Source: Ceratorhiza oryzae-sativae (Eukaryota; Basidiomycota; Agaricomycetes; Cantharellales; Ceratobasidiaceae). Taken from it: 64,000 bases of DNA. Shown here one piece after another: positions 50,996-61,666 of this stretch. A program made the position numbers and the translations under genes. The DNA lies in assembly GCA_030998015.1 (NCBI GenBank), contig JARWMV010000034.1:1-64000 (forward strand), in the 5' to 3' direction. The notes below the pieces were generated by a model. That model did no database searches and had not been told where the DNA came from. It was given only the letters and a program-made list of their open reading frames with translations. Within the stretch, counting starts at the first letter, position 1. Each line of letters starts with the position of its first letter.

Positions 50996-51676
50996 TGTCG
51001 TGACCCTCTGGAGGCTCCCCTGTGGAGCACTTAAGTAGTGGCTGCGTTGACGGTTTGGTGCTATGCAGTATGTATTGAGCATTCTAGTTACAGTGTTTGC
51101 TATGGTCTATGGTGGTTGACAAGATAAAGCAAGCTGAGGCGTTCAGTCTTGCTTTACTCCCCTTATATACATGTGACTGCGGTTGCTGAGGTGGCCCCCC
51201 TTTTTCCTAAGCGCCGTCTACAGCAGTTATAGGTTCTATATAGTACTAGGTCTTAGGTAATCGTTTATCCTAAGTTTGTGCAGCTCCAAATCTTATAGAG
51301 CTGCGCAAGGTCCGAGGGTCATGTGACTTTTGGACTTAAGCACCTGGCGCTTAATCGCTGGATAAGCACCAAGGTCATGTGACAACTCACTCCTCGCTCC
51401 AAGTAACATGGGAGAGAAATGCTGGAGCGAGTTCAGGGTAACCACCAGTGCTTGATCGCTGAGTAAGCGCCAAGGTCACATGACAACTCGCTCCTCGCTC
51501 CAAGTAACATGGGAGAGAAATGCTGGAGCGAGTTCAGGGTAACCACTGGCGCTTAATCGTTGGGTAAGCACCAAGATCACATGATCCCGTTTATGGTTTG
51601 TTCCGCTTTGGGAAAAATGCCATAAATCTGTACAATATTCGGTTGTTAGGTTATGTCTGCTAGGCGGGTCATAACA
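50996..51676 (-). repeat. Solo LTR of family III (681 bp), TSD GAAGA
   Basis: TGTCGTGACC...GGTCATAACA on plus, flanked by GAAGA (50991-50995 and 51677-51681). Two tandem units remain, but their E-box cores read CATGTG or CACATG rather than CACGTG. Confidence 0.94.
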
Positions 51677-51736
51677 GAAGACACCATTTCATTTAGAATT
51701 GCATGTGCTCAATACATCAACACAAACATGAGTGGG

Positions 51737-53040
51737 TGTTATGGGTCAGGGTACACTTGAATATCTAGAGCTTAAGCAAACGTAGATATGTTAGTATACA
51801 CTAATTGTACTCAATACTTCTTAGACTAGAGTAAGAAGGCTCAAAGTAGTTGCAATGCAATCAAGTAACACTCAAGGTAGTCTTAATCTTTCACAGTGTA
51901 AACTGACTAATTTATAGGTATAAAGAGCAAGACTACTATGGTCAGGTTCCCTTAGATATCTTAAATGTAGTTCAGCCCTAGTTGCTTGGACTAACTGATA
52001 CTAATCTTAATACTAAACTTAAGCAATAGCTTATAGGATAGATCGTGGGCTGCCTAATGCATGTACTTCCTCAGCTACAGGTACTTAGATTTCCTCTAAT
52101 AGCTGGTACTTAATGTCACACTCAATCAGGCAATATTGTATCCTTATATATCTCTGTATATAAGATGCAATGAATCAGACAGTATATAACTTATATGGTA
52201 CTTTATTCCTCAGTACTAGTTATATAAGAAATCACACACAGACAAGAGAAAATAGAAAGAGAAAAGAAACCAATAACCAGTCTGGGTTGAGTAGAGGAGG
52301 ATGGTCTGGAAGGGCCTCAGAGGAGGTCCTTTTATACCCTGAGGAGGGCATTCCAGAGCCAAATAGATGCATGCATGCCAGTGCAATCATCAAAAGAGGG
52401 TACTGCTATACTTGGGGTACACCCTAGCCCAGTATAGGATATGAGAGTAAAGACAGGGTGTGGATCAAAGGCATTGATGCATCTGAGACCTGCTATTGGC
52501 TTGTAGATCATATTATCATAGTATATACATGTAATGAACAGAGGCTACATCTCAGTGAGTCATAAAGTGAGTCAGAGAAGCTTCTGGATCAATTTGGAAG
52601 GCTCTCCTGACTCACTGGAGTCATTAGATCTTGATTGATGGTCCAGTAAGATTCTAATGATCTTCGGGCCATTCCGGCGCAAGGATCCAGTGGATCGCAA
52701 GGATCTTCGGGCAGCAGATACCGCCGAAGATTAGCTATCGATAGAGCATAAGATCGCTTTGATAGCGTAAGTGGTTGCCGAGATATGAGCGGTGTGATGT
52801 TGTAATCAATATCTCCTGATAAGAGGAAATATCGCAACCTCTATATCTCTCTGAGTTCTTAAGATAAAATCACGATAAAATATGCGTTGGAAAGAGGAGA
52901 TTTTGTACTATTTAATGGAACACAAATAGTACAAATTCAGATGCATACAAATTCATTTAATTTCAAGAAAATTACAGAGGCATTGCTTGAGGTTGGCAAA
53001 GCAGACTAAAATAATAGAAAAATGTTAGTGATCCATAACA
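51737..53040. repeat. Solo LTR or LTR-like element of family VI (1304 bp), TSD GTGGG
   Basis: Starts TGTTATGGGTCAGGG and ends GTGATCCATAACA, so the ends form an imperfect 11-12 bp inverted repeat. Flanked by GTGGG (51732-51736 and 53041-53045). No coding frame is supported; the 85-codon frame at 52170 shows no known motif. Strongly AT-rich with TATA-like words near 52145-52160. A long solo LTR is most likely; a non-autonomous element is possible. Confidence 0.85.
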
Positions 53041-53841
53041 GTGGGCACTCTGCTGATCAGGTGGTCGCCTTTATCATGTCTTATCTTGAAGGGTCCACTG
53101 CTGAATGGATCAACTCATATGAGGAATTTGAAATCCTAAACCCTGGAACTGTGGTCCCATGGCTTCACAATGCTAACCTGTTTTGGCAAGAATTTACTAC
53201 CCATTATGGAGACTTGAACTGCACTGAAAATAACCATGATAAATGGTGGAAATTGAAACAATCCAAGACAGTCCAAGACTATCTCACCCTATTCAACTTA
53301 TACTCAACAGGGCTCAATTACAATGATGTGGCCATGCATGACCAATTCTATGATGGCTTATCATCTGATGTAACAGACAGCATGGTGGCCCAAAACTATG
53401 ATCCCTGCACTAAGACCTTTGCCCAGCTCACTCAGCAGGCCCTGGAAATTGACTGCCACCTTATCTTGTTTGGTAGCAAAAGGACATCCCATGGAGGCAG
53501 CAAGTCTAGCAGCAATAATGCCTTGTCCAGTAAGCCAATGACTACCTCCCAAAGCAATCTCCCAAGGGAAAAGTTCAGGAATGGGGAGCAGGTATACAAG
53601 ATCAAGGATGGCAAGGCAGTAAAGGGCCAAATTGTGGCCATTGGGCCCAATGCCAAAGGTTTCACAGTTCCTACTGTTTGTTATGATGGTAGCAACTCCA
53701 ATGTCCAAGAGTCCTTTAAGGACATAAAGAAGGATAATCACCTGCTGGCAGCCCCCAGGGCAAAAGACCCAGACACAATGGGCCTGGATAGTGCAGGGAA
53801 AGGAAAGGGGACAAATACCTGCTACAACTGTGGAGGGTGTG

Positions 53842-54361
53842 TGTCAGAGCTACGACCTGAACAGTAACGTCAAACACCTAAGTGGTGATGACAAGCCTAT
53901 GGGCAGCAATGCCAGAGGCTTTACTGACAACATCTAAGGTGGGATGTGCAGTGAGGGTGCGATAAGACGCAAGGAGGTAGAGTAGTAAGTGCACTTGTCC
54001 TTAGAGGACTGGGCAGGGACTATGGACTGGTAAGTCACACAGGTAGTAGAGGGGATACGACAGGAGGTTGAGTTCTGAGGCTTAAGGCTCTCAGACTCTC
54101 CCTTATATATTCATACGATGAGCTATATCAAATACACGTGTGGTGCAAGACAACTATCATACAATGTGAGAATGGTGCCATGTAACGGAATATTCCAGAA
54201 GGTACAAACAGAATGTAAACAACAACAAGGTCACGTGATCATGTAAGTAATTCTATGCATATATCTGATTAAACAGGACTTGTCCAAAATATGAAAAGGA
54301 GAGATTTTATAAAATATACAAAAATCATAATAAAATCTGCGTCATGGTCTAGGCCATGACA
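53842..54361 (-). repeat. Solo LTR of family V (520 bp), decayed TSD GTGTG/GCATG
   Basis: Reverse complement of 49905-50419: plus strand TGTCAGAGCTACGACC...TCTAGGCCATGACA. Flanks GTGTG (53837-53841) and GCATG (54362-54366) each differ by one transition from GCGTG, consistent with independent CpG decay of the two target copies. It splits the gag zinc knuckle of F. Confidence 0.9.
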
Positions 54362-54460
54362 GCATGGCCATATCACTGCCAAATGTCCCTCAGCCAAGAT
54401 GTTGGGATACAAGGTAGTTGTAGAGGATGTAGAAACAACCAATGATGAGTCAGTAAAAGA

Positions 54461-57400
54461 ATGAGCTCAAACCATGCCAGGGGGGCAGTCTTGGGCACTA
54501 TGTTACAAAGTGTGCAGAATGAAAATAAAAATATGGAAATCAAATGTATGTTGTTAGGAAACCAATCACAACTTCAGTTTTTCTTTCATGCATTTCCTCT
54601 GCACACAACCCCCAAACACAAGTCTGCATACAATATGAAAAAGTTCAATGGATGGGCCATGATTGATTCAGGGGCCACATCAGTATTTATACATGAAGAC
54701 CTTGTTAAACAATATTGTATCCCTATTGTCACCCTAAAAACACCAAAGAAACTATGAGTAATTGATGGAAGGGAGATCAACTCCAGGTCTGTGACCCACT
54801 ATTGCACCTTTGAGTTGTGCATTCAGGAGCACCAAGAGATTCTCAGTGCTTACAATGTGAACGTTGGCAAGAATGATTTAGTCCTGGGCATGTCATGGCT
54901 CAAATTCCATAACCCTGACATTGATTGGGATGGAAAGGACATGAAATTCAACTTGCCAGTATGCCTAAAGCATTGCATCACCAAACCCCTACATGTGCAG
55001 GCCAATGAACCCAAGGAGCTCCAGTTGGACACTTTAGTCTCACTCCTGGCAAAATACAAAGAATTCAAGAAAATATTTGCTGAAGAAGATGATGTCCAGC
55101 CATTACCACCTCATAGAAAGTGGGATATGGAGATAGACTTAAAACTAGATGCTGAGCCAAGGCATGGTCCCATATATAGTGTAGGTGTCAAAGAAGATGT
55201 GGAATTGTGCAAGACCCTGGACTGCCAGTTGAAAGCAGGGCATATTAGACCCTTGAGGTCACCTGTTGTGACCCTCTGGATGCTTCCTTGCGAAGCACTT
55301 AAGTCATGGCTGCATTGACAGTTTGATGTTATGTGGTATGTATTGAGTGTTCTAGTTACAGTGTTTGCTATGGTCTATGGTGGTTGACAAGATAAAGCAA
55401 GCTGAGGTGTCCAGTCTTGCTTTATCCTTCTTATATATGCCTGTGGCTGCGGTGGCTGCAGATGTATTATCTAAGCACAATCTGCAGTAGGTGCAGGTTA
55501 TATACAGTACTATGGTTTAGGTAATTGTTTATCTTAAGTTTGTGCAGCTCCAAATCTTATAGAGCTGTGCAAGGTCTGAGGGGTAAGCGCTGAGGTCACA
55601 TGATCCTGCTGTAAGTGCCAAGATCACATGACAACTTGCTCCTCACTCCAAGTAACAAGGGAGAGAAATGCTGGAGCAAGTTCAGGGTAACCACAGTAAG
55701 CACCGGTTAAGTGCTGAGGTCATGTGACCTTGTTTATGGCTTGTTCCACTTAGGAAAAATGCCATAAATCCATAAAAATATTTGGTTACTCTGTTATGTC
55801 CATTTGACAGGTCATAACATCACCAATGGCATCCCCTGTCATATTTGTTAAAAAGAAGAATGGGAAGCTGCACATGTTCATCAACTACCAGTGGCTAAAT
55901 GAGATGACCATCTCCAATGTATACCCACTCCCACAAATCAATGATATTGTGGAGACCTTGCATGGGGCAAAGATATTCACCAAGTTTGATTTAAAGTGGG
56001 GTTTTAATCTTATATGGATTCAGGAAGGAGATGAATGGAAAGCTGCTTTTAAGACCAAGTATGGGTTGTATGAGCCCTTAGTCATGCAATTCAGCCAGAA
56101 GAATGCACCAGGGACCTTTATGGCTATGATCCAAGAGGAATTCCAAGACATTGAGGGCATCTATGTTGTAATTTATATGGACAACATACTAGTGTTCTCC
56201 AAAACCCAAGAAGAGCATGACGAACATGTCAGAGAAGTCTTGCATCAGCTTCAAAAGGCTGGCTTGAACTGTGCTCTGGAGAAATGTGTTTTCAATGTCA
56301 CTGAAGTTGATTACCTGGGAATAGTAGTGACCCCCCAGGGAATTAAAGTACACCCAGCCAAGGTTGAAAAGGCTGTTGAATGGCCAACTCCTACCAACCC
56401 AACTGAAGTCCTAGAAGGGCTGGGATTTGCAAATTGGTTAAGGCACTTCATAAAGGACTTTTCAAAAATTACAAAATGTCTTTATGAATTAGTCAAGAAG
56501 GATGTAAAGTGGGAATGGACAGAGGAGAGGGATTGGCATGGAACTTACTGAAGCAGAAACTAAAGGAAGCCCCCCTCCTAATTCAGCCAGAGCCTAATAA
56601 ACCATTTATTCTGGAAACAGACACCTCAGGCTATGCCACAGGTGCTGTACTATTGCAATACAGAGAAGATGGAATGCTCCACCCAATCTCCTGCTACTCC
56701 AAAGCTATGGTTCCAGCAGAAAGGAACTATGATATCTACAACAAAGAAATGCTGGCAATTATAAAGGCCCTCAAGCACTGGTGTCACTTGCTAGAAGGGG
56801 CTGAACACCCAGTAAACATTGTTTGTGATCACAAAAATTTGGAGTATTGGAAGACAAATTGGCCACTGAATGGCCAAGTCACATGATGGCATGAGTTCCT
56901 ATCCAGATTTGAATTCAAGATTCTATACATCAAAGGGGCAAAGAATGGCCAGGCAGACATACTCTCTAGGCTGTCAAGGCACATCCCTAAAGAGGGGAGT
57001 GAGAGCCAAGCTCTGCTTGCACAAAACCAATTTTTGGAGCTAAAATCATTGTGGCTACAAGTAATCACACCAGACCATGACCTGGAACAACTCATTAGGG
57101 ACGCTATCCCAGGGGACAAGTGTCTATCAAAAGTGCTGAAAGCCTTAGATGACAATGAGAAGGTCAAAAATTGGGAATGGGATGAAGGACTTTTATGATA
57201 CAAGGGCCAAATCTATGTCCCAAATAACAAAGAACTCTGCAAGCTGGTCATCGAAAGTCATCATGATAACCCAGCAGCAGGACACCCAGGGCAGTTCAGA
57301 ACATATGAATTGTTAAACCACAAATATGCATGGTCATCAATGAAAAAATCAGTCAACAAATATGTCATGCATTGTGAATCCTGTATCAGGAACAAGCACA

Positions 57401-57771
57401 GCAACCAAGTTCCCCCAGGGCTCTTAAACCCAATACCAGCACTGGAAAAGCCTTGGGAGGAAATTACCTATGACCTGATCACTGGGCTACCCCTGTCAGA
57501 AGGGTTTGATGCTATATTTACAGTTGTTGACTGGCTGACAAAAATGGTCCATTTTATTCCATGTCAATCAGAAGCCAGTGCTATGGATTGCACAAACTTG
57601 TTCCTAACTTATGTATGGAAACTCCACAGATTACCATGGAAAACAATTTCAGACTGTGGCCCCAACTTCACATCCAAATTCCTAAGGCACTTGTACAAAC
57701 AGCTGGATATAAAACCTTCTTACTCTACAGCATATCACCCTCAAACAGATGGCCAGTCTGAAAGGGCTAAC
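54461..57771 (+). pseudogene. pol of element F, decayed and truncated
   Basis: Protease DSGA and the following region are present, with TGA at 54755-54757. RT is split by the 55264 LTR and resumes at 55825 (PLPQINDIVETLHGAKIFTK, catalytic motif as YMDN). A frameshift lies near 56530. RNase H ETDTSG. TGA at 56884-56886, shared with D and H, and TGA near 57196. Integrase is open from about 57200 to DGQSERAN, where G interrupts it. Nearly identical to H over about 1.3 kb. Confidence 0.9.
55264..55819 (-). repeat. Solo LTR of family III (556 bp), TSD TCACC
   Basis: TGTTGTGACC...GGTCATAACA, flanked by TCACC (55259-55263 and 55820-55824). Shorter than the others because only one tandem CACGTG/hairpin unit is present, with the E-boxes decayed to CACATG or CATGTG. 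Confidence 0.93.
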
Positions 57772-58148
57772 TGTCGACGACGACAAGTCAGGCGACGAGG
57801 AAAATAGTAAGAAAAGTAAAAGAACTTGTATTCGACGAGAGGTCAAGTTCTTGAGGAGTCCTCTGCAAACTTGACCCGGTTTATATACACAGTACGAGCC
57901 ACATCATAACAAACAAGTCTGTACAGTGAGTCACAACAGATAAGAGATAGAAGCAGTAGAAGCAACTGCGGAACTGTGGAATTTCACATCAGAGTTGAAA
58001 TACATCTCGGTTACCGGTCCGGAACATTCCCTGAGTCACGTGATACAGATATACCATAAAAGGCAAGTATGTTTTGAAGATGATCTCATAAAATGTAGTA
58101 AATCGATAAAATATTGTAGAGTGGATGTATGCGTGTCAGTTCGTGACA
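57772..58148 (-). repeat. 3' LTR of element G (377 bp)
   Basis: TGTCGACGACGACAAG...GTTCGTGACA on plus. Retains nearly all CpGs and is the best-preserved LTR of family I here together with element A. Confidence 0.95.
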
Positions 58149-61100
58149 CTTCCCCCCTTCAAGGCACGGGGGTCCTGGGGTGCCTTTGGGTGTGACTTGA
58201 CATAGTCAGCGATGAGTTCTGGTGCGTTCACCAGGTCGTCGTAGTTTAACCATTGTTGCTCGTCATAGCCGAGCCACTTGACATAGTATTCGAAGATGTT
58301 GGATCTTTTGTTGTATCGTGACTTTATGATCTGTTCCACTTCGAACTCTTCTTCCCCTTCAGGAGTTACCACAGGTGGTGGTGGGGGAACCTGACGGCCA
58401 TAGGGGTCGTCTTTATATTTGGTCAGGAGTGAGACATGAAATACTGGGTGTATTTTCATGGTTATTGGTAGGTCCAATTTGTAGGCATGTGTGCCATGTT
58501 GTGCTACCACCTTGAATGGTCCAACTCTTTTGTGGGCCAGTTTCCTGGAGGCCTGCTGTGTCCGTATGTTTTTGGTATCAAGCCAGACTTTGTCTCCAAC
58601 CTTAATAGCTTCAGGAATCCGATGCTTCTGGTCGTAGTATTCCTTGATCCTCTGGTTCGCTATTTCCAGGGCTGCCTTAAGTTCGTCGTGGCCCTTTTGG
58701 AGCCATTCTGCATGGTTGTCCGCTAAGGGGAGTTCTGGTTCCTCCCTGTCCCCGACTGCTAGCCTTGGGTGGAAACCGTAGTTTGCAAAGAATGGTGATT
58801 TGCCAGTTGAGGCATTGACACCATTATTGTAGGCAAATTCCGCTAATGGTAGGAGCGAGACCCAGTCATCTTGTCTGTCTGATACATAGTGTCTGATGTA
58901 CCCTTCCACTACTTGGTTGGCTCGTTCAGACTGGCCGTCTGTCTGAGGGTGGTATGCTGTGGAGTAGGAGGGTTTTATATCCAGTCGTTTGTATAAGTGC
59001 CTTAAGAATTTGGATGCGAAGTTGGGGCCGCGGTCTGAGATTGTTTTCCGTGGTAACCCATGGAGTTTCCATACATATGTTAGGAACAGGTTGGCGCAAT
59101 CCATAGCACTGGCTTCCGACTGACATGGAATAAAGTGGACCATTTTTGTCAGGCGGTCGACAACTGTAAATATGGCATCAAATCCCTCTGACAAGGGTAG
59201 CCCGGTAATCAGATCGTAGGTAATTTCCTCCCAAGGTTTTTCTGGTGCAGGTATTGGGTTTAAGAGCCCTGGGGGGACTTGGTTGCTGTGCTTGTTCCTG
59301 ATGCATGACTCGCAGTGTGTGACATATTCGTTGACTGATTTTTTCATTGATACCCATGTGTATTTGCGATTTAACAGCTCATATGTTCTGAACTGTCCTG
59401 GGTGTCCTGCTGCTGGACTATCATGACAGCTTTCAATGACCAGTTTGCGAAGTTCTTTGTTATTTGGGACGTAGATTCTGCCCTTGTGTCGTAAGAGTCC
59501 TTCATCCCATTCCCAATCTTTGACCTTCTCATTGTCATCTAGGGCTTTTAGCACTTTTGACAGGTGCTCATCCCCTGGGATAGCGTCCCTAATGAGTTGT
59601 TCCAGGTCATGGTCTGGTGTGATTGCTTGTAACCACAGGGATTTTAATTCCAAAAATTGGTTTTGTGCAAGCAGAGCTTGGCTCTCACCCCCCTCTTTAG
59701 GAATGTGTCTTGACAGCCTAGAGAGTATGTCTGCCCGGCCATTCTTTGCCCCTTCAATATATAGAATCTTGAATTCGAACCTGGATAAAAACTCATGCCA
59801 CCATGTGACTTGGCTGTTCAGTGGCCGATTTGTCTTCCAATACTCCAAATTCTTGTGGTCACAGACAATGTTTACTGGGTGTTCGGCCCCTTCTAGCAAA
59901 TGACGCCAGTGTTTAAGGGCTTTGATAATTGCCAGCATTTCTTTGTTGTAGATATCATAGTTTCTTTCTGCTGGGACCATTGCCTTGGAGTAATAGGAAA
60001 TTGGGTGGAGCATTCCGTCCTCTCCATATTGCAATAATACAGCGCCTGTGGCATAGCCTGAGGCGTCGGTTTCCAAAATGAATGGTTTATTGGGTTCTGG
60101 CTGAATTAGGAGGGGGGCTTCTTTTAATTTTTGCTTCAGCAGATTCCATGCTTGATCCCTTTCTGCTGTCCATTCCCATTTTACGTCCTTTTTGACAAGT
60201 TCATAAAGACATCTTGTGATTTTCGAAAAGTCTTTTATGAAGTGCCTCAACCAATTTGCAAACCCCAACCCTTCCAGAACTTCGATTGGGTTGGTAGGGG
60301 TTGGCCATTCAACAGCCTTTTCAACCTTGGCTGGGTCTACTTTAATTCCCTGGGGAGTTACTACTATTCCCAGGTAATCGACTTCAGTGACATCGAAAAC
60401 ACATTTCTCCAAGGCGCAGTATAGGCCAGCTTTTTGGAGGCGACGTAAGACCTCCTTGACATGTTCATCATGTTCTTCCTGGTTTTTGGAGAATACTAAT
60501 ATGTCGTCCATGTAAATTACAACGTAAATGCCTTCGATGTCCTGGAATTCTTCTCGGATCATGGCCATGAAGGTTCCTGGTGCATTCTTTTGACCGAATT
60601 GCATAACTAGAGGCTCATACAGCCCGTATTTGGTCTTGAAAGCGGCCTTCCATTCGTCTCCTTCCCGAATTCGTATGAGGTTGAAGCCCCACTTTAGGTC
60701 AAACTTGGTGAATATCTTTGCCCCCCGCAAGGTTTCCACAATATCATTGATACGCGGGAGTGGGTACACATTGGAGACAGTCATTTCATTTAGCCGACGG
60801 TAGTCAATGCACATGCGCAGCTTCCCATTCTTCTTTTTGACGAATATGACTGGAGATGCCATTGGTGACCTTGAGGGTCTGATATGCCCTGCTTTTAGTT
60901 GGCGATCCAAGGTTTTGCGCAATTCTGCATCTTCCTTGACACCCACGCTATATATTGGACCATGCCTTGGCTTGGCATCTGGTTTTAAATCTATTTCCAT
61001 ATCCCACTTCCTATGGGGTGGTAATGGTTGGACGTCGTCTTCTTCGGCAAATATTTTCTGGAATTCTTTATATTTTGTTGGGAGGGAGTCTAAGGAGTCC

Positions 61101-61666
61101 AGCTGAAGCTCCTTAGGTTCATTTGCACGCACGTGCAAGGGTTTTGTGATGCAGTGCTTCAGGCATATTGGTGAGTTGAACTTCATGTCCTTCCCGTCCC
61201 AATCAATGTCAGGGTTATGGAATTTGAGCCATGACATGCCCAGGACTAAATCGTTTTTGCCGACATTCACCACATAGGCACTGAGGATTTCTCGGTGCCC
61301 CTGAATGCACAACTCAAAAGTGCAGTAATGGGTCACGGACCCAGAGTCTATCTCCCTTCCATCAATCACCCTCAATTTCTTGGGTGTTTTTAGGGCAACG
61401 GTAGGAATACGGTATTGTTTAATCAAATCTTCATGTATAAATACTGATGTGGCCCCTGAGTCTATCATGGCCCATCCGTTAAATTTTTTCATGTTATATG
61501 CAGACTTGTGTTCGGGGGTTATGCGCAGAGGGAATGCGTGAAAGAAAAACTGTAGTTGTGATTGGTTTCCTAACGACATACATTCCATTTCCATATTTTT
61601 ATTTTCATTATGCGCATTTTGTAATATAGCGCCCAAGACCGCCCCCCTGGCACGGTTTGAGCTCAT
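58136..61666 (-). CDS. pol polyprotein of element G, intact 1176 aa with chromodomain
   Basis: Same length and domain order as B pol: retropepsin DSGA (69-72), RT YMDD (385-388), RNase H ETDASG (D534), integrase HHCC and D,D,E (YDLITGLP, SDRGPNF, DGQSERAN), chromodomain (EEEFEVEQIIKSRYN, YYVKWLGYDEQQW). Unlike B it keeps the canonical SDRGPNF. It starts at the ATGA overlap with gag and ends 13 nt inside the LTR. The best candidate in the window for an active polyprotein, and so a possible source of machinery acting in trans on broken copies. Activity is not shown. Confidence 0.96.
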   Translation of the reverse strand: MSSNRARGAVLGAILQNAHNENKNMEMECMSLGNQSQLQFFFHAFPLRITPEHKSAYNMKKFNGWAMIDSGATSVFIHEDLIKQYRIPTVALKTPKKLRVIDGREIDSGSVTHYCTFELCIQGHREILSAYVVNVGKNDLVLGMSWLKFHNPDIDWDGKDMKFNSPICLKHCITKPLHVRANEPKELQLDSLDSLPTKYKEFQKIFAEEDDVQPLPPHRKWDMEIDLKPDAKPRHGPIYSVGVKEDAELRKTLDRQLKAGHIRPSRSPMASPVIFVKKKNGKLRMCIDYRRLNEMTVSNVYPLPRINDIVETLRGAKIFTKFDLKWGFNLIRIREGDEWKAAFKTKYGLYEPLVMQFGQKNAPGTFMAMIREEFQDIEGIYVVIYMDDILVFSKNQEEHDEHVKEVLRRLQKAGLYCALEKCVFDVTEVDYLGIVVTPQGIKVDPAKVEKAVEWPTPTNPIEVLEGLGFANWLRHFIKDFSKITRCLYELVKKDVKWEWTAERDQAWNLLKQKLKEAPLLIQPEPNKPFILETDASGYATGAVLLQYGEDGMLHPISYYSKAMVPAERNYDIYNKEMLAIIKALKHWRHLLEGAEHPVNIVCDHKNLEYWKTNRPLNSQVTWWHEFLSRFEFKILYIEGAKNGRADILSRLSRHIPKEGGESQALLAQNQFLELKSLWLQAITPDHDLEQLIRDAIPGDEHLSKVLKALDDNEKVKDWEWDEGLLRHKGRIYVPNNKELRKLVIESCHDSPAAGHPGQFRTYELLNRKYTWVSMKKSVNEYVTHCESCIRNKHSNQVPPGLLNPIPAPEKPWEEITYDLITGLPLSEGFDAIFTVVDRLTKMVHFIPCQSEASAMDCANLFLTYVWKLHGLPRKTISDRGPNFASKFLRHLYKRLDIKPSYSTAYHPQTDGQSERANQVVEGYIRHYVSDRQDDWVSLLPLAEFAYNNGVNASTGKSPFFANYGFHPRLAVGDREEPELPLADNHAEWLQKGHDELKAALEIANQRIKEYYDQKHRIPEAIKVGDKVWLDTKNIRTQQASRKLAHKRVGPFKVVAQHGTHAYKLDLPITMKIHPVFHVSLLTKYKDDPYGRQVPPPPPVVTPEGEEEFEVEQIIKSRYNKRSNIFEYYVKWLGYDEQQWLNYDDLVNAPELIADYVKSHPKAPQDPRALKGGSVTN

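Larger units (their letters stand above)
50553..54464 (+). pseudogene. gag of element F, in four pieces
   Basis: ATG at 50553, with a TAA three codons later (50562-50564). Otherwise open through MSDREKVIYMLQSMDKLQER to 50995. Pieces 51682-51736, 53046-53841 and 54367-54464 follow the three inserted LTRs. The capsid core is intact in sequence (EEFEILNPGTVVPWLH, QDYLTLFNLYSTGLNY). The zinc knuckle is split by the 53842 LTR (CYNCGG | HGHITAKC). ATGA overlap with pol at 54461-54464. Confidence 0.85.
48324..57771 (+). mobile_element. Element F: decayed family I element carrying five solo LTRs, cut by element G
   Basis: 5' LTR 48324-48685, leader ORFs, gag and pol in plus orientation up to SERAN in the integrase, where the LTR of G starts (57772). 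Insertions: 49905-50419, 50996-51676, 51737-53040, 53842-54361 and 55264-55819, each with a 5-bp duplication. CpG-poor. It must continue right of the window. Confidence 0.9.

Noticed and set aside
52170..52427. 85-codon frame inside the 1304-bp LTR-like element
   Set aside because: No motif, no conservation evidence, and it lies in a sequence with LTR ends.
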